NCBI GenBank assembly: GCA_036381515.1
Contig: DASVCR010000114.1
Span: 30,950-94,949, forward strand
DNA length: 64,000 bases
Reading direction: 5' to 3'
From: ZC4RG20 sp036381515
GTDB lineage: Bacteria > Pseudomonadota > Gammaproteobacteria > Steroidobacterales > Rariloculaceae
The translations under genes and the position numbers were made by a program. Of the stretch, positions 8,549 through 17,014 are shown one piece after another; the stretch's first letter is position 1; each line of letters starts with the position of its first letter. Below the pieces are notes generated by a model. The model worked only from the letters and a program-made list of their open reading frames with translations. It had not been told where the DNA came from and did not search any database.

Positions 8549-9312
8549 GTTCCCCTCCGCGATACGAGATAGGCGACGAGATCGGCGATTTCCTGCTCGG
8601 TGAGCTTGCCCCGGTACGACGGCATCGACGCGTCGACGAAGCCGTGCTCGCGCAGGTCGGCCTTCTCGAACGAGCGGAGCTGCTCGTCGAGATCGAGGAG
8701 CTGCACGGTGAAGGTGTCGTGGTTCAGCAGCCGGCCGGTGACCTCTTCGCCGGAGCGCGTGACGACCCGGTAGAACCGATTGTGCGCCTGCACCTCGACG
8801 GCCGGGTCGAGGATGGACGCCATCAGATCGCCCGCGCGGCGAAACCGGCCGATCCGGCTCAGGTCCGGGCCGATGCGGCCGCCGCGGCCGTCGATGCGAT
8901 GGCAGTCCGTGCACCGGCCCTTGCCTTCGAACAGGGCCTTGCCGCGCTCGGCGTCGCCGGCGAGCCTCGGCTCGTCGCGCGGCCGCGCGTTGTCTCGGAG
9001 GAACAGCACGAGATCCTCGATCTCGTCCTCGTCGAGGTCCGCAGGGCCCATCTCGGTGTTCGGGATCCCGTTCATGATGATGTCCGCGAGCTCGTGGTCG
9101 GTCAGCGGGCGACGGAACCGGCCGCGGCCGAGATCGATCCCGTCGACCGCGTCGCCGTTCTCGCCGTGACACTCCGCGCACGCGGACGCGTAGAGGCTCG
9201 CCGGATCCTCCGCCTCGAACGCGTGCTGCGCGGTTGCCGGGGCGACGGGGCCGAAGACGAGCACGGCGGCGAACGATCGATATAAAGCAGCGCTACGCAT
9301 TGACGGGCTCAT
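8545..9312 (-). CDS. Exported dihaem cytochrome c with TIGR02603-like domain
   Basis: 255 aa from the ATG at 9312 (a second ATG at 9300 is equally possible; neither has a strong RBS). Signal peptide ends APATAQ. Two haem c sites: CAECH at residues 45-49 and CTDCH at 134-138. The second is followed by a segment with ILDPAVEVQAHNRFYRVV and GRLLNHDTFTVQLLD, resembling the planctomycete/verrucomicrobial putative haem-binding domain TIGR02603. It would be a periplasmic electron carrier. It is upstream of and coupled to the exported VOC gene, and is a clear paralogue of 46330-47175, which is coupled to a PQQ dehydrogenase. Divergent from the LigM-like gene. Confidence 0.88.
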   Translation of the reverse strand: MSPSMRSAALYRSFAAVLVFGPVAPATAQHAFEAEDPASLYASACAECHGENGDAVDGIDLGRGRFRRPLTDHELADIIMNGIPNTEMGPADLDEDEIEDLVLFLRDNARPRDEPRLAGDAERGKALFEGKGRCTDCHRIDGRGGRIGPDLSRIGRFRRAGDLMASILDPAVEVQAHNRFYRVVTRSGEEVTGRLLNHDTFTVQLLDLDEQLRSFEKADLREHGFVDASMPSYRGKLTEQEIADLVAYLVSRRGT

Positions 9313-9488
9313 CGGGAACGCTCGTCGATGGTACGGCATCGCGACGACGCCGCAAGGGGGCGCCTCGATCGGGAGGCATCGAGCCGCAAGCACGACCGGC
9401 GAGAGGCGGTTCGCGTCCTTCGACCGCCGGACGTAGAATCGTCGTTCATCGACTGGATAGTCGCAGGACAGGTAGCGGACTGGACGAC

Positions 9489-10874
9489 ATGGCGAAGAAC
9501 CTGGAAGAAGCGATCCGGCAAGCCGGCAGCCCCGTGAAGCTCTTGTGGAACTCGACGATGCCGCCGGCGATCGTGCCGCGCGTCGTGCCCGAGTTCACGA
9601 ACTGGCGCGACGAGCAGCTTGCGTGGCGCCGCACCGCGGTCCTCTATGACCAGTCGCACCACATGGCGGACCTGAACATCAAGGGCCGCGACGCGCTGAA
9701 GCTGATCAGCGCGCTCGGCATCAACAGCTTCCGACACTTCCCGGTCGACATGGCCAAGCAGTTCGTCGCGGTCAATCACGACGGCTACGTGATCGGCGAC
9801 AACATCCTGTTCCACCTCGACGACGACGAGTATCACGCGGTCGGCATTCCGCCGTCGATCAACTGGCTGCACTACCACGCGGTCACCGGGGGCTACGACG
9901 TTCAGGTGTGGCGGGACGACAATTCGTTCTACAGGAAGGGCGATCCCGTCCTGTACCGCTACCAGATCCAGGGCCCGGGTGCGATGGACGTGATCCGCGC
10001 GGCGACCGGCCAGGAGCCGCCGAAGGTCCGCTTCTTCCATATGACGCGTCTGCGCATCGCGGGCAAGGAAGTCCGCGCGCTCCGCCATGGCATGGCCGGA
10101 GAGCCCGGCTTCGAGATCTGGGGACCGTGGGCGGACCACGACGCCGTGCACTCGGCGCTGCTCGAGGCCGGACGCAAGCACGGCCTCGTCCAGGTCGGCG
10201 GCCGGGCCTACCACACGAATGCGCTCGAGTCCGGCTGGCTGCCGCGCCCGCTGCCCGCGATCTATACCGGCGAGAAGCTCAGGCCCTATCGCGAGTGGCT
10301 GACGCAGAACGCGTACGAGACGACGGCGCCGCTCGGCGGCAGTTTCTACTCCGAGAACATCGAGGACTACTACTTCACGCCGTACGAGCTCGACTACGGC
10401 CGTCTCATCGGCTTCGATCACGACTTCATCGGCCGCGAGGCGCTCGAGCGGATGCAAGCGGACGGCACCGCAGAGCGGCGCAGGAAGGTCACGTTCGTGT
10501 GGAACGGCGACGACACCGCTGCTGCGTACGGCTCGATGTTCCACGACGCGCCGGGCGCGAAGTTCATCAACCTGCCGATGTCGCTCTACGATACGTTCCA
10601 TGCCGACCGCATCGAGGCGAACGGCAAGATCGTCGGCCTGTCGACGTGGACCGGCTACTCCGCCAACGTGCGCCGGATCCTGTCCTTGGGCACGATCGAC
10701 GCCGAGCTCGCCGAGCCCGGCACCGAGGTGACGCTCGTCTGGGGCGAGGACGTGCCGTCGGCGAAGGTGCAGGTCGAGGAGCACGTGCCGTTCAGGATCC
10801 GCGCTACGGTCATGCCGGCGCCGCTCGTCGAGAAGGCGCGCACGGCCTATCGGTCGAACGAGGGTCTCGGCTAG
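9489..10874 (+). CDS. LigM/DesA-like tetrahydrofolate-dependent aryl O-demethylase (GcvT fold)
   Basis: 461 aa, matching the 460-470 aa of LigM (vanillate/3-O-methylgallate) and DesA (syringate) O-demethylases. The N-terminus LEEAIRQAGSPVKLLWNS, EFTNWRDEQLAWRRTAVLYD, the QSHHMADLNI motif and KQFVAVNHDGYVIGD are recalled features of that subgroup of the aminomethyltransferase fold. Reaction expected: methyl transfer from an aromatic methoxy group to tetrahydrofolate in the cytoplasm. A dimethylsulfoniopropionate demethylase-like or other GcvT role remains possible. The start was chosen at MAKNLEEA; the frame is open 85 codons further upstream but has no family match there. The RBS is weak. Confidence 0.8.
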   Translation: MAKNLEEAIRQAGSPVKLLWNSTMPPAIVPRVVPEFTNWRDEQLAWRRTAVLYDQSHHMADLNIKGRDALKLISALGINSFRHFPVDMAKQFVAVNHDGYVIGDNILFHLDDDEYHAVGIPPSINWLHYHAVTGGYDVQVWRDDNSFYRKGDPVLYRYQIQGPGAMDVIRAATGQEPPKVRFFHMTRLRIAGKEVRALRHGMAGEPGFEIWGPWADHDAVHSALLEAGRKHGLVQVGGRAYHTNALESGWLPRPLPAIYTGEKLRPYREWLTQNAYETTAPLGGSFYSENIEDYYFTPYELDYGRLIGFDHDFIGREALERMQADGTAERRRKVTFVWNGDDTAAAYGSMFHDAPGAKFINLPMSLYDTFHADRIEANGKIVGLSTWTGYSANVRRILSLGTIDAELAEPGTEVTLVWGEDVPSAKVQVEEHVPFRIRATVMPAPLVEKARTAYRSNEGLG

Positions 10875-10954
10875 CCGCCCGTCCGAGGCGCTCGCAGCAC
10901 TGAGGCGCATCGCTCGTCGCACGGGCGCCGAGCGCGGGCGGCCGCGCCTCGATC

Positions 10955-13102
10955 TCAGCGCCGCGGCAGCACCTCGCGCTCGATGTAGCTCGCGACGTCG
11001 TGAAGCTCCTCGAGGCTGTACGTGCCGCCGAACGGCGGCATCGCGGTGCCGGCGATGCCTTCGCGCGCCGTCGCGATGATGTCGACGAGCGCGAGATCCC
11101 GCGTGAACGGCTTGCCGAGCTGCGTGCCTTCGCCGTTCGGGCCATGGCAGGCGATGCAGACGGTGCGGTAGATCTCGGCGCCGCGCGCGAGGTCGGCCGT
11201 GCGGCCGAGATCGAAGCCCGCGAGGAACGCGAGCGGGTCGGCTAAGTCGTGCGCTTCCGCCTCCGGAGCGTTCGACTCGCCCTCGGGCAGCGGGTCGCCC
11301 GAGCCCGGCGGCAGCGACTCGATCGTGCCTTCGAGCGAGAAGAGCCAGAGGCCGTCGTTCAGGCGGCCGCCGGTCACGCCGCCGCCGGCGATCCCGGCGA
11401 GGTACTGCACGCCCTCGTGCTCGAACGTCGTCACCGTCGTCGTGAAGCCGCCGTCGGTCTGGAACGACCAGAGGCGCTGGCCGGTGTCGCTGTCGAGCGC
11501 GGTCAGCTCGCCGTTGAAGCGGCCGGCGAAGATCAGGCCGCCCGCCGTCGTGATCGTGCCGGCGCAGCGGTTGTCGAGGAGGCGGCGCCACGCGACCTTG
11601 TGGTTCGTCACGTTCATCGCGACGAGCGTGTTGCGGATATCGGTGCCGATGTCCCGCGCGCTGCCGAAGGTGCCCTGCACGTAGCGGCGCGAATCGTCGC
11701 CGGGCTCCGGGCCGATCGTCGCGTTCGGGTCGCCGCCGCGGCCGCGCCCGGGGCCGTCGCCGGCGCAGATGTACATCAGATTGTTCTCGACGTTGTACGA
11801 GCTCGGGTGCCACGTGACCCCGGAGAACGGGCGCCAGATCGCCTCGACGTCGTTGTTGAACGGCGTGAACGTCCGGCCGGCGTTGCGCAGGATGCCTTCG
11901 AAGTGCTCGCCGACGACGTCGATCTCGTGCCGGACCACCGGGTCGCCCTGCGGAATCGGCTGCGTCGCGGCCGTCGCCTGGATGCGGTCCTGCGGCACGG
12001 GCGTCTCGACGACCGGCGTCAGCGGTACGCCGCTCGTGCGGTCGAGAATGTAGAGGTAGCCGGCCTTCGACACGGCGGCGATGCCCTTGCGCGGGATCCC
12101 GTCGAACTCGGCATCGAACAGGATCGTCGGGTTCGGCGCGTCGTAGTCCCAGATGTCGTGGCGCACGAGCTGGAAGTGCCAGCGGTACTCTCCGGTGTCG
12201 ACGTCGAGCGCGACGACCGACGCGGTGAACAGGTTGTCGCCGGGACGGATCGCGCCGTTCAGATCGGGACCCGCGTTGCCGGTCGAGAAGTAGAGCATGC
12301 CGAGCTCGGGATCGACGCTCGGCGTCTGCCAAACGGGTGCGCCGCCGTACTTCCACGCGTCGTTGTCCTGCGGCCACGTCGCGTGCCCGATCTCGCCGGG
12401 GCCCGGAATCGTGTAGAAGTTCCAGACCTGCTCGCCCGTGCGCGCGTCGTACGCGCTGATGCGGCCGCGAACCGCGTACTCGCCGCCCGTGAATCCGATG
12501 ATGACCTTGCCGTCGTAGTAGAGCGGCGCGGCCGTGATGCCGTAGCCTTCCGCCGGGTCCGCCGCGAGCATCTCCCAGACCACGTCGCCGGTGCGCTGGT
12601 CGAGCGCGACGAGACGGCCGTCGAGCCGGCCGACGAAGATCTTGCCGTCGCCCATGCCGACGCCGCGGCTCAGCCGGCCGCAGCAGACCACCGTTTTCTC
12701 GAAGTCGACGTTGCCCCTGTACGTCCACAGGAACTTGCCGGTCTCGACGTCGACGGCGAACACGTCGTTGTCGCCCGTCACGACGTACAGCACGCCTTCG
12801 TAGAACAGCGCCTGGGCCTGGTGCGAGTAGCCCGGCCCCGTTCCCGAGCCGCCGAGACTGATGCGCCGGACGGCCTTGAGATCCTTGACGTTGCTGCGAT
12901 TGATCTGCGCGAGCGTCGAGTAGCGCTGGTTGTAGATGTTGCCGCCGTTCGTGACCCAGTTGCGGGACGGCAGCGCAACGAGCTCGGCGGCGGCGAAGGC
13001 CGGTGCGGGAGCGGGCTGCTGCGCCTCGGCTGCCGGAGTCACGGTGACGGACAGCAAAGCACCGAGCGCCGGCACGGCGCTCCGCGAGCGCGATCGGAAC
13101 AT
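10955..13102 (-). CDS. PQQ-dependent quinohaemoprotein dehydrogenase
   Basis: 715 aa. Signal peptide ends PAAEAQ. An eight-bladed PQQ propeller starts at NWVTNGGNIYNQRYSTLAQI; adjacent cysteines C140-C141 (VVCCGRLSRG) match the vicinal disulphide of alcohol dehydrogenases; RHDIWDYDAP gives catalytic Asp319 with a second Asp at 321. A C-terminal cytochrome c domain has CIACH at 649-653 and a likely axial Met688 in TAMPPF. Expected: periplasmic oxidation of an alcohol or aldehyde with electrons passed through the attached haem. RBS AAGGGGGA lies upstream of the ATG. Divergent from the second TonB receptor across 414 bp, so co-regulation is plausible. Confidence 0.92.
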   Translation of the reverse strand: MFRSRSRSAVPALGALLSVTVTPAAEAQQPAPAPAFAAAELVALPSRNWVTNGGNIYNQRYSTLAQINRSNVKDLKAVRRISLGGSGTGPGYSHQAQALFYEGVLYVVTGDNDVFAVDVETGKFLWTYRGNVDFEKTVVCCGRLSRGVGMGDGKIFVGRLDGRLVALDQRTGDVVWEMLAADPAEGYGITAAPLYYDGKVIIGFTGGEYAVRGRISAYDARTGEQVWNFYTIPGPGEIGHATWPQDNDAWKYGGAPVWQTPSVDPELGMLYFSTGNAGPDLNGAIRPGDNLFTASVVALDVDTGEYRWHFQLVRHDIWDYDAPNPTILFDAEFDGIPRKGIAAVSKAGYLYILDRTSGVPLTPVVETPVPQDRIQATAATQPIPQGDPVVRHEIDVVGEHFEGILRNAGRTFTPFNNDVEAIWRPFSGVTWHPSSYNVENNLMYICAGDGPGRGRGGDPNATIGPEPGDDSRRYVQGTFGSARDIGTDIRNTLVAMNVTNHKVAWRRLLDNRCAGTITTAGGLIFAGRFNGELTALDSDTGQRLWSFQTDGGFTTTVTTFEHEGVQYLAGIAGGGVTGGRLNDGLWLFSLEGTIESLPPGSGDPLPEGESNAPEAEAHDLADPLAFLAGFDLGRTADLARGAEIYRTVCIACHGPNGEGTQLGKPFTRDLALVDIIATAREGIAGTAMPPFGGTYSLEELHDVASYIEREVLPRR

Positions 13103-13516
13103 GATCAGGCGGTCCCCCTTGGAGTTTTCGCCCGAGTATATAAGAGCTTGGGCGCCCCGACGGCGACGGGGCGCCGAGCGGTGTCCGTCGACCTCGCGTG
13201 TCCTGCGCGCAACTGATCGCGCTCGTGCTTGTCACTGCTGGCTTGCGGCCGTCATGGCGCCGTAGTAACAATACGACTGGCAACCGTGCCGGCGCAGGTG
13301 GGGAGAACCAATGATCGCCGGAGCGTCAGCCGGCCTGCGGGCGATCCGCTGCCGGCGTCCTGACCGTCCGGTGCGCTCGATACGATCGGGTTTCGAGAGC
13401 CGCGCGCGAAGGGAGCACGCGCGGCTGCAGGGGGGAGAACCGTCAGCGACATATACCGTCGCCGCGTCTGCGGAGACGGGGCGCTGTTGCTTGAAGAACC
13501 GAAGGGGGAGACAGAC
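13103..13516. other. 414-bp divergent intergenic region with inverted repeat
   Basis: No convincing gene. It separates the PQQ dehydrogenase (-) from the TonB receptor (+). A 9-bp perfect inverted repeat, GGCGCCCCG at 13151-13159 and CGGGGCGCC at 13167-13175 with a 7-base spacer, sits beside an AT-rich patch (TATATAA, 13137-13143), unusual in this GC-rich DNA. The patch holds a -10-like TATACT for the dehydrogenase on the minus strand (13135-13140) but no matching -35. An operator or hairpin role is inferred. Confidence 0.4.
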
Positions 13517-16516
13517 ATGAACGATCGAATCTGTTGGCGCACGCCGCCTCGTATCAGTAATGGCCCATACGACCGTTCACCGCGGCGCTTACCGCGCGTC
13601 CGCGCGTGCGCTGCCGCCGTCGCGTCCGCGCTGATCGGCGGCACGGCGCTCGCGCAGGACGTCGGCCCGGTCGAGGAGATCATGGTCACCGGCTCGCGCA
13701 TCGCGACGTCCGGCGCGAACACGCCGACGCCGGTGACGGCCGTCGGCGTCGAAGACCTGCAATCGATGGCGCCCGGCACGTTCATCGACGCGCTGAAGCA
13801 ACTGCCGCAGTTCTACAACACGATCACGACGCAGCAGGCGGTCGGCGGCTCGGTCGCGTCCGGCGGCAGCAACGTGAACCTGCGGGGCGCCGGTGCGGAG
13901 CGGACGCTGGTGCTGCTCGACGGGCGCCGAGTCGGCCCGGCGAACAAGTTCGGCACGGTCGACATCGGCATCATACCGGAGACGCTCGTGCGCAGCGTCG
14001 AGGCGGTCACCGGCGGCGCGTCCGCGGCGTACGGCGCCGATGCGGTGTCGGGCGTCGTGAACTTCCTGCTCGATACCGACTTCGCCGGCGTCAAGTACTC
14101 GGCGCAGGTCGGGACGACGACGTACGGCGACGGCGACAACTATCGCGTCGGCATCGCGTACGGCACGGACGTCGGACAGCGCGGCCACATCATCGCGTCG
14201 GCCGAATACTTCGAGACCGACGGCATCGAGGGCTTCGGCTCGCTGCAGGACCGCAGTGACTTCTACGACCTGAAGGCGCTGGTCACGAATCCCGATCCGA
14301 ACGGACCGACCTTCCTGACGCGACGGTTCGTAAGCCCGACGAACTACACCGCCGGTGGCATCATTCTCGAGCCGGGATCATCGCTCGACCACGTGGAGTT
14401 TCTGCCGGACGGCTCGGGTCAGTTCCGGCCGCTGCCGTTCAGCGGCGTCGGCCGCCTGAGCGGCGGCTGCAACTGCCAGGCCCGTCCGACGCTCGAGTAC
14501 GGCGTCGACTCGGACACGCAGGTCGATACGCCGGCCGACCGGACGAGCCTGTTCGCGCATTACGACCTCGATCTGAACGAGCGCAACACGTTCTTCGCGG
14601 AGACGCTCCTCGCCAACAACTTCACGGACCCGAACTGGCAGACCGTGGCGCTGCTCGGACCGTGGCAGGGCAGGCTGTTCGTCGACAACCCGTTCCTCCC
14701 CGAGGAGATCCGGCAGACGATGGAGGAGGAGGGCCTCGAGTCGGTCGGCTTCGGCATCTTTACGCCGAATCTGCCGGGCAATCCGTTCTCGGGCGCGCGC
14801 CTGCAGGGCAAGAACCGTTACGTGCAGGTGACGACCGGGTTCAGCCACAGCCTCTCGGACAGTTTCCTCGCGGGCGGCTGGACGCTCGACACCTACGTGC
14901 AATACGCACAGAACAAGCAGGAAACGATCGTGCCCGGCGGCATGCGGGTGGATCGCCTGTTCTTCGCGATGGACGCCGTGACCGGCCCGGACGGCAACCC
15001 GGTGTGCCGGGTGACGCTGGCCAATCCGGGCGTCTTCGACAAGTGCGTGCCGATCAACCTGATCGGCGGTCTCGATGCGGTGACGCCGGAGGCGGCCCGG
15101 TACGTGACGGACGACGGCAAGGTCGCGCGCGGCAGGACCACCGAGAAGGTGGCGGAGGTCACGTTGACCGGCGACCTCACGAGCGGCTCCGGCGTGCTCG
15201 GCCCGATCTCGGCCGCTTTCGGTCTGTCGTGGCGGCAGCAGAACCTGCGCGTGCGCACGCCCGACCCGTGCGACGAGTTTCCGTGCACAGTCGATAACGT
15301 GCGCTTGAGCGATCTCGGTTTCCTGACGCCCGATCTGCGCGGCGTCCTTCCCGAGACCGATCCGCGGGGCATTCCCGGCCTGAGGCACGTGCCGGCCGGC
15401 TTCGCCGGCGATGCGAACTCGAGCACGGTGCTGTTCTCGAGCCAGCGCGACGTCCTCGGCGGATACAGCGTGCGCGAGGCGTTCGTCGAGTTCCACATCC
15501 CGCTGTTCGACGGCAGGCTGAACCTCGACGAGGCGTACCGCTTCGCGAGCTATACCGGCAGCGGCGACGAGCCGGCGTGGAAGACCAGCGTGTCGTTCCA
15601 GGCCACGGAGCGCTTCCGGATCCGAGCCACGCGCTCGCAGGACGTGCGCGCGCCGACGCTTCGCGAGCGCTTCGAGCAGCAGCGAGGCGGCGTGAATGTG
15701 CGCGATCCGCTGAACAACAACGACACGATCAGCACCGCGTCGTTCTCAGGCGGTAACCCGAACGTCGGCCTCGAGACCGCCACGACGAACACGATCGGCT
15801 TCGTCTTCGAGCCGCTCGACCGCTTCTCGGTGACGCTCGACTGGTACGACATCGACCTCGACGGCGCAATCGGACAGCTCGGCTTCCAGACGATCGTCGA
15901 CACGTGCGCCGAGTCCGGCGGCACGTCGTCGCTCTGCGAGTTCGTCATCCGCGACGCGGCCAATCAGATCGTCCGAGTCGACAACCTGTTCATCAACCTG
16001 TCGAACCAGAGGATCAACGGCGTCGACGCGGAGTTCAACCTGACCGGCATCGAGCTCGGAGGAGGCACGCTCGGCTGGCGTCTGTTCGCGACACGGCTGA
16101 ACGAGAACTCCGTGCTGACCCCGGGCAGTCCGCGCGACGAGCGGGCCGGCGACATCGGCCTCAGCCTGCCGGAGGACAAGGTCACGACCAGCCTGACCTA
16201 CTCGCGCGGGCCGTGGTCGCTGTTCCTGCAGGGGCGGTACATCGGCGACGGCATCCTGAACAGGAACTTCGAAGAAGGCGTCGACGTCGACGACAACACG
16301 GTCAGCTCGGTCTTCTACACGGACCTGACGTTCCGGTTCAGCGGCCGGGACGGCGCGGCGCCTTGGCAGGTCTTCTTCACCGCGAACAACGTGTTCGACC
16401 GGGCGCCGCCGGACACGTTCGGGCAGCTCGGCCGTGCGGGCGTGCCCGGGCCGAACTCGATCCTATACGACACGATCGGTCGGCGATTCACCGCCGGTGT
16501 GCGCGTGAGCTACTGA
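13517..16516 (+). CDS. TonB-dependent outer-membrane receptor (large)
   Basis: 999 aa from the ATG with AAGGGGGAG immediately upstream; the frame opens ten codons earlier without an RBS. A long basic n-region and hydrophobic core end at GGTALAQ (residue ~47). Plug domain: VEEIMVTGSRIATSGANTPT, then LRGAGAERTLVLLDGRRVGP and GGASAAYGADAVSGVVNF, typical of the class that often recognises saccharides or other large organics. The barrel contains RIRATRSQDVRAPTLRERFE and ends GVRVSY. The ligand is not known. Its divergent arrangement with a PQQ dehydrogenase hints at uptake linked to periplasmic oxidation. Confidence 0.93.
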   Translation: MNDRICWRTPPRISNGPYDRSPRRLPRVRACAAAVASALIGGTALAQDVGPVEEIMVTGSRIATSGANTPTPVTAVGVEDLQSMAPGTFIDALKQLPQFYNTITTQQAVGGSVASGGSNVNLRGAGAERTLVLLDGRRVGPANKFGTVDIGIIPETLVRSVEAVTGGASAAYGADAVSGVVNFLLDTDFAGVKYSAQVGTTTYGDGDNYRVGIAYGTDVGQRGHIIASAEYFETDGIEGFGSLQDRSDFYDLKALVTNPDPNGPTFLTRRFVSPTNYTAGGIILEPGSSLDHVEFLPDGSGQFRPLPFSGVGRLSGGCNCQARPTLEYGVDSDTQVDTPADRTSLFAHYDLDLNERNTFFAETLLANNFTDPNWQTVALLGPWQGRLFVDNPFLPEEIRQTMEEEGLESVGFGIFTPNLPGNPFSGARLQGKNRYVQVTTGFSHSLSDSFLAGGWTLDTYVQYAQNKQETIVPGGMRVDRLFFAMDAVTGPDGNPVCRVTLANPGVFDKCVPINLIGGLDAVTPEAARYVTDDGKVARGRTTEKVAEVTLTGDLTSGSGVLGPISAAFGLSWRQQNLRVRTPDPCDEFPCTVDNVRLSDLGFLTPDLRGVLPETDPRGIPGLRHVPAGFAGDANSSTVLFSSQRDVLGGYSVREAFVEFHIPLFDGRLNLDEAYRFASYTGSGDEPAWKTSVSFQATERFRIRATRSQDVRAPTLRERFEQQRGGVNVRDPLNNNDTISTASFSGGNPNVGLETATTNTIGFVFEPLDRFSVTLDWYDIDLDGAIGQLGFQTIVDTCAESGGTSSLCEFVIRDAANQIVRVDNLFINLSNQRINGVDAEFNLTGIELGGGTLGWRLFATRLNENSVLTPGSPRDERAGDIGLSLPEDKVTTSLTYSRGPWSLFLQGRYIGDGILNRNFEEGVDVDDNTVSSVFYTDLTFRFSGRDGAAPWQVFFTANNVFDRAPPDTFGQLGRAGVPGPNSILYDTIGRRFTAGVRVSY

Positions 16517-16648
16517 CGGCGGTGCGATGCGCGGCGGCCCTCCGCCGCGCATCGCCGATTTGTCTTTGACGCCGGCCTGCCTTTCATGTAAATCGGCTTC
16601 GGGCGGCGATCGCTGCGGAGCCTATGGTCGGGGGAGGCAGGTCCGCGC

Positions 16649-17014
16649 ATGGACGAATCACGAGAAGAAGACGGCGGAGGTCGCGGACGCGCGGACCCGG
16701 ACGGGGAGCTGTACCGCTCGCTGCACGCGAGCGCCGAGTTTCAGACGCTGCGCCGGCGCTATCGCGCGTTCGCCTTTCCGGCGACGGCCGTGTTTCTCGG
16801 CTGGTACCTCCTCTACGTCGTGCTGTCGAGCTGGGCGAAGGGCTTCATGAGCATCGAGGTGCTCGGCAACGTCAACGTCGCCCTGGTCCTCGGTCTGCTG
16901 CAATTCGTGTCGACCTTCGCGATCGCGTGGCTCTACGCGCGGCACGCGGATCGCGAGCTCGATCCGATCGCGCGCCGGCTCGAGCGTCGCTACGACGAGG
17001 AGACCGGCCGATGA
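16649..17014 (+). CDS. DUF485 small membrane protein
   Basis: 121 aa with two membrane helices: FAFPATAVFLGWYLLYVVLS (about residues 40-59) and VNVALVLGLLQFVSTFAIAW (about 75-94). The pattern and RYRAFAFPATAVF match DUF485 (YjcH), normally encoded just upstream of the acetate permease gene actP. Here the stop overlaps the ActP ATG (ATGA), so the two are translated together. The N-terminal 20 residues are acidic and Gly-rich. It is thought to assist or regulate the permease in the inner membrane, but its biochemical role is not established. Confidence 0.88.
   Translation: MDESREEDGGGRGRADPDGELYRSLHASAEFQTLRRRYRAFAFPATAVFLGWYLLYVVLSSWAKGFMSIEVLGNVNVALVLGLLQFVSTFAIAWLYARHADRELDPIARRLERRYDEETGR

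Noticed and set aside
9309..13283. 1324-codon minus-strand frame
   Set aside because: It covers the LigM-like gene in antisense and the PQQ dehydrogenase in the wrong frame; composition is typical of a shadow frame.
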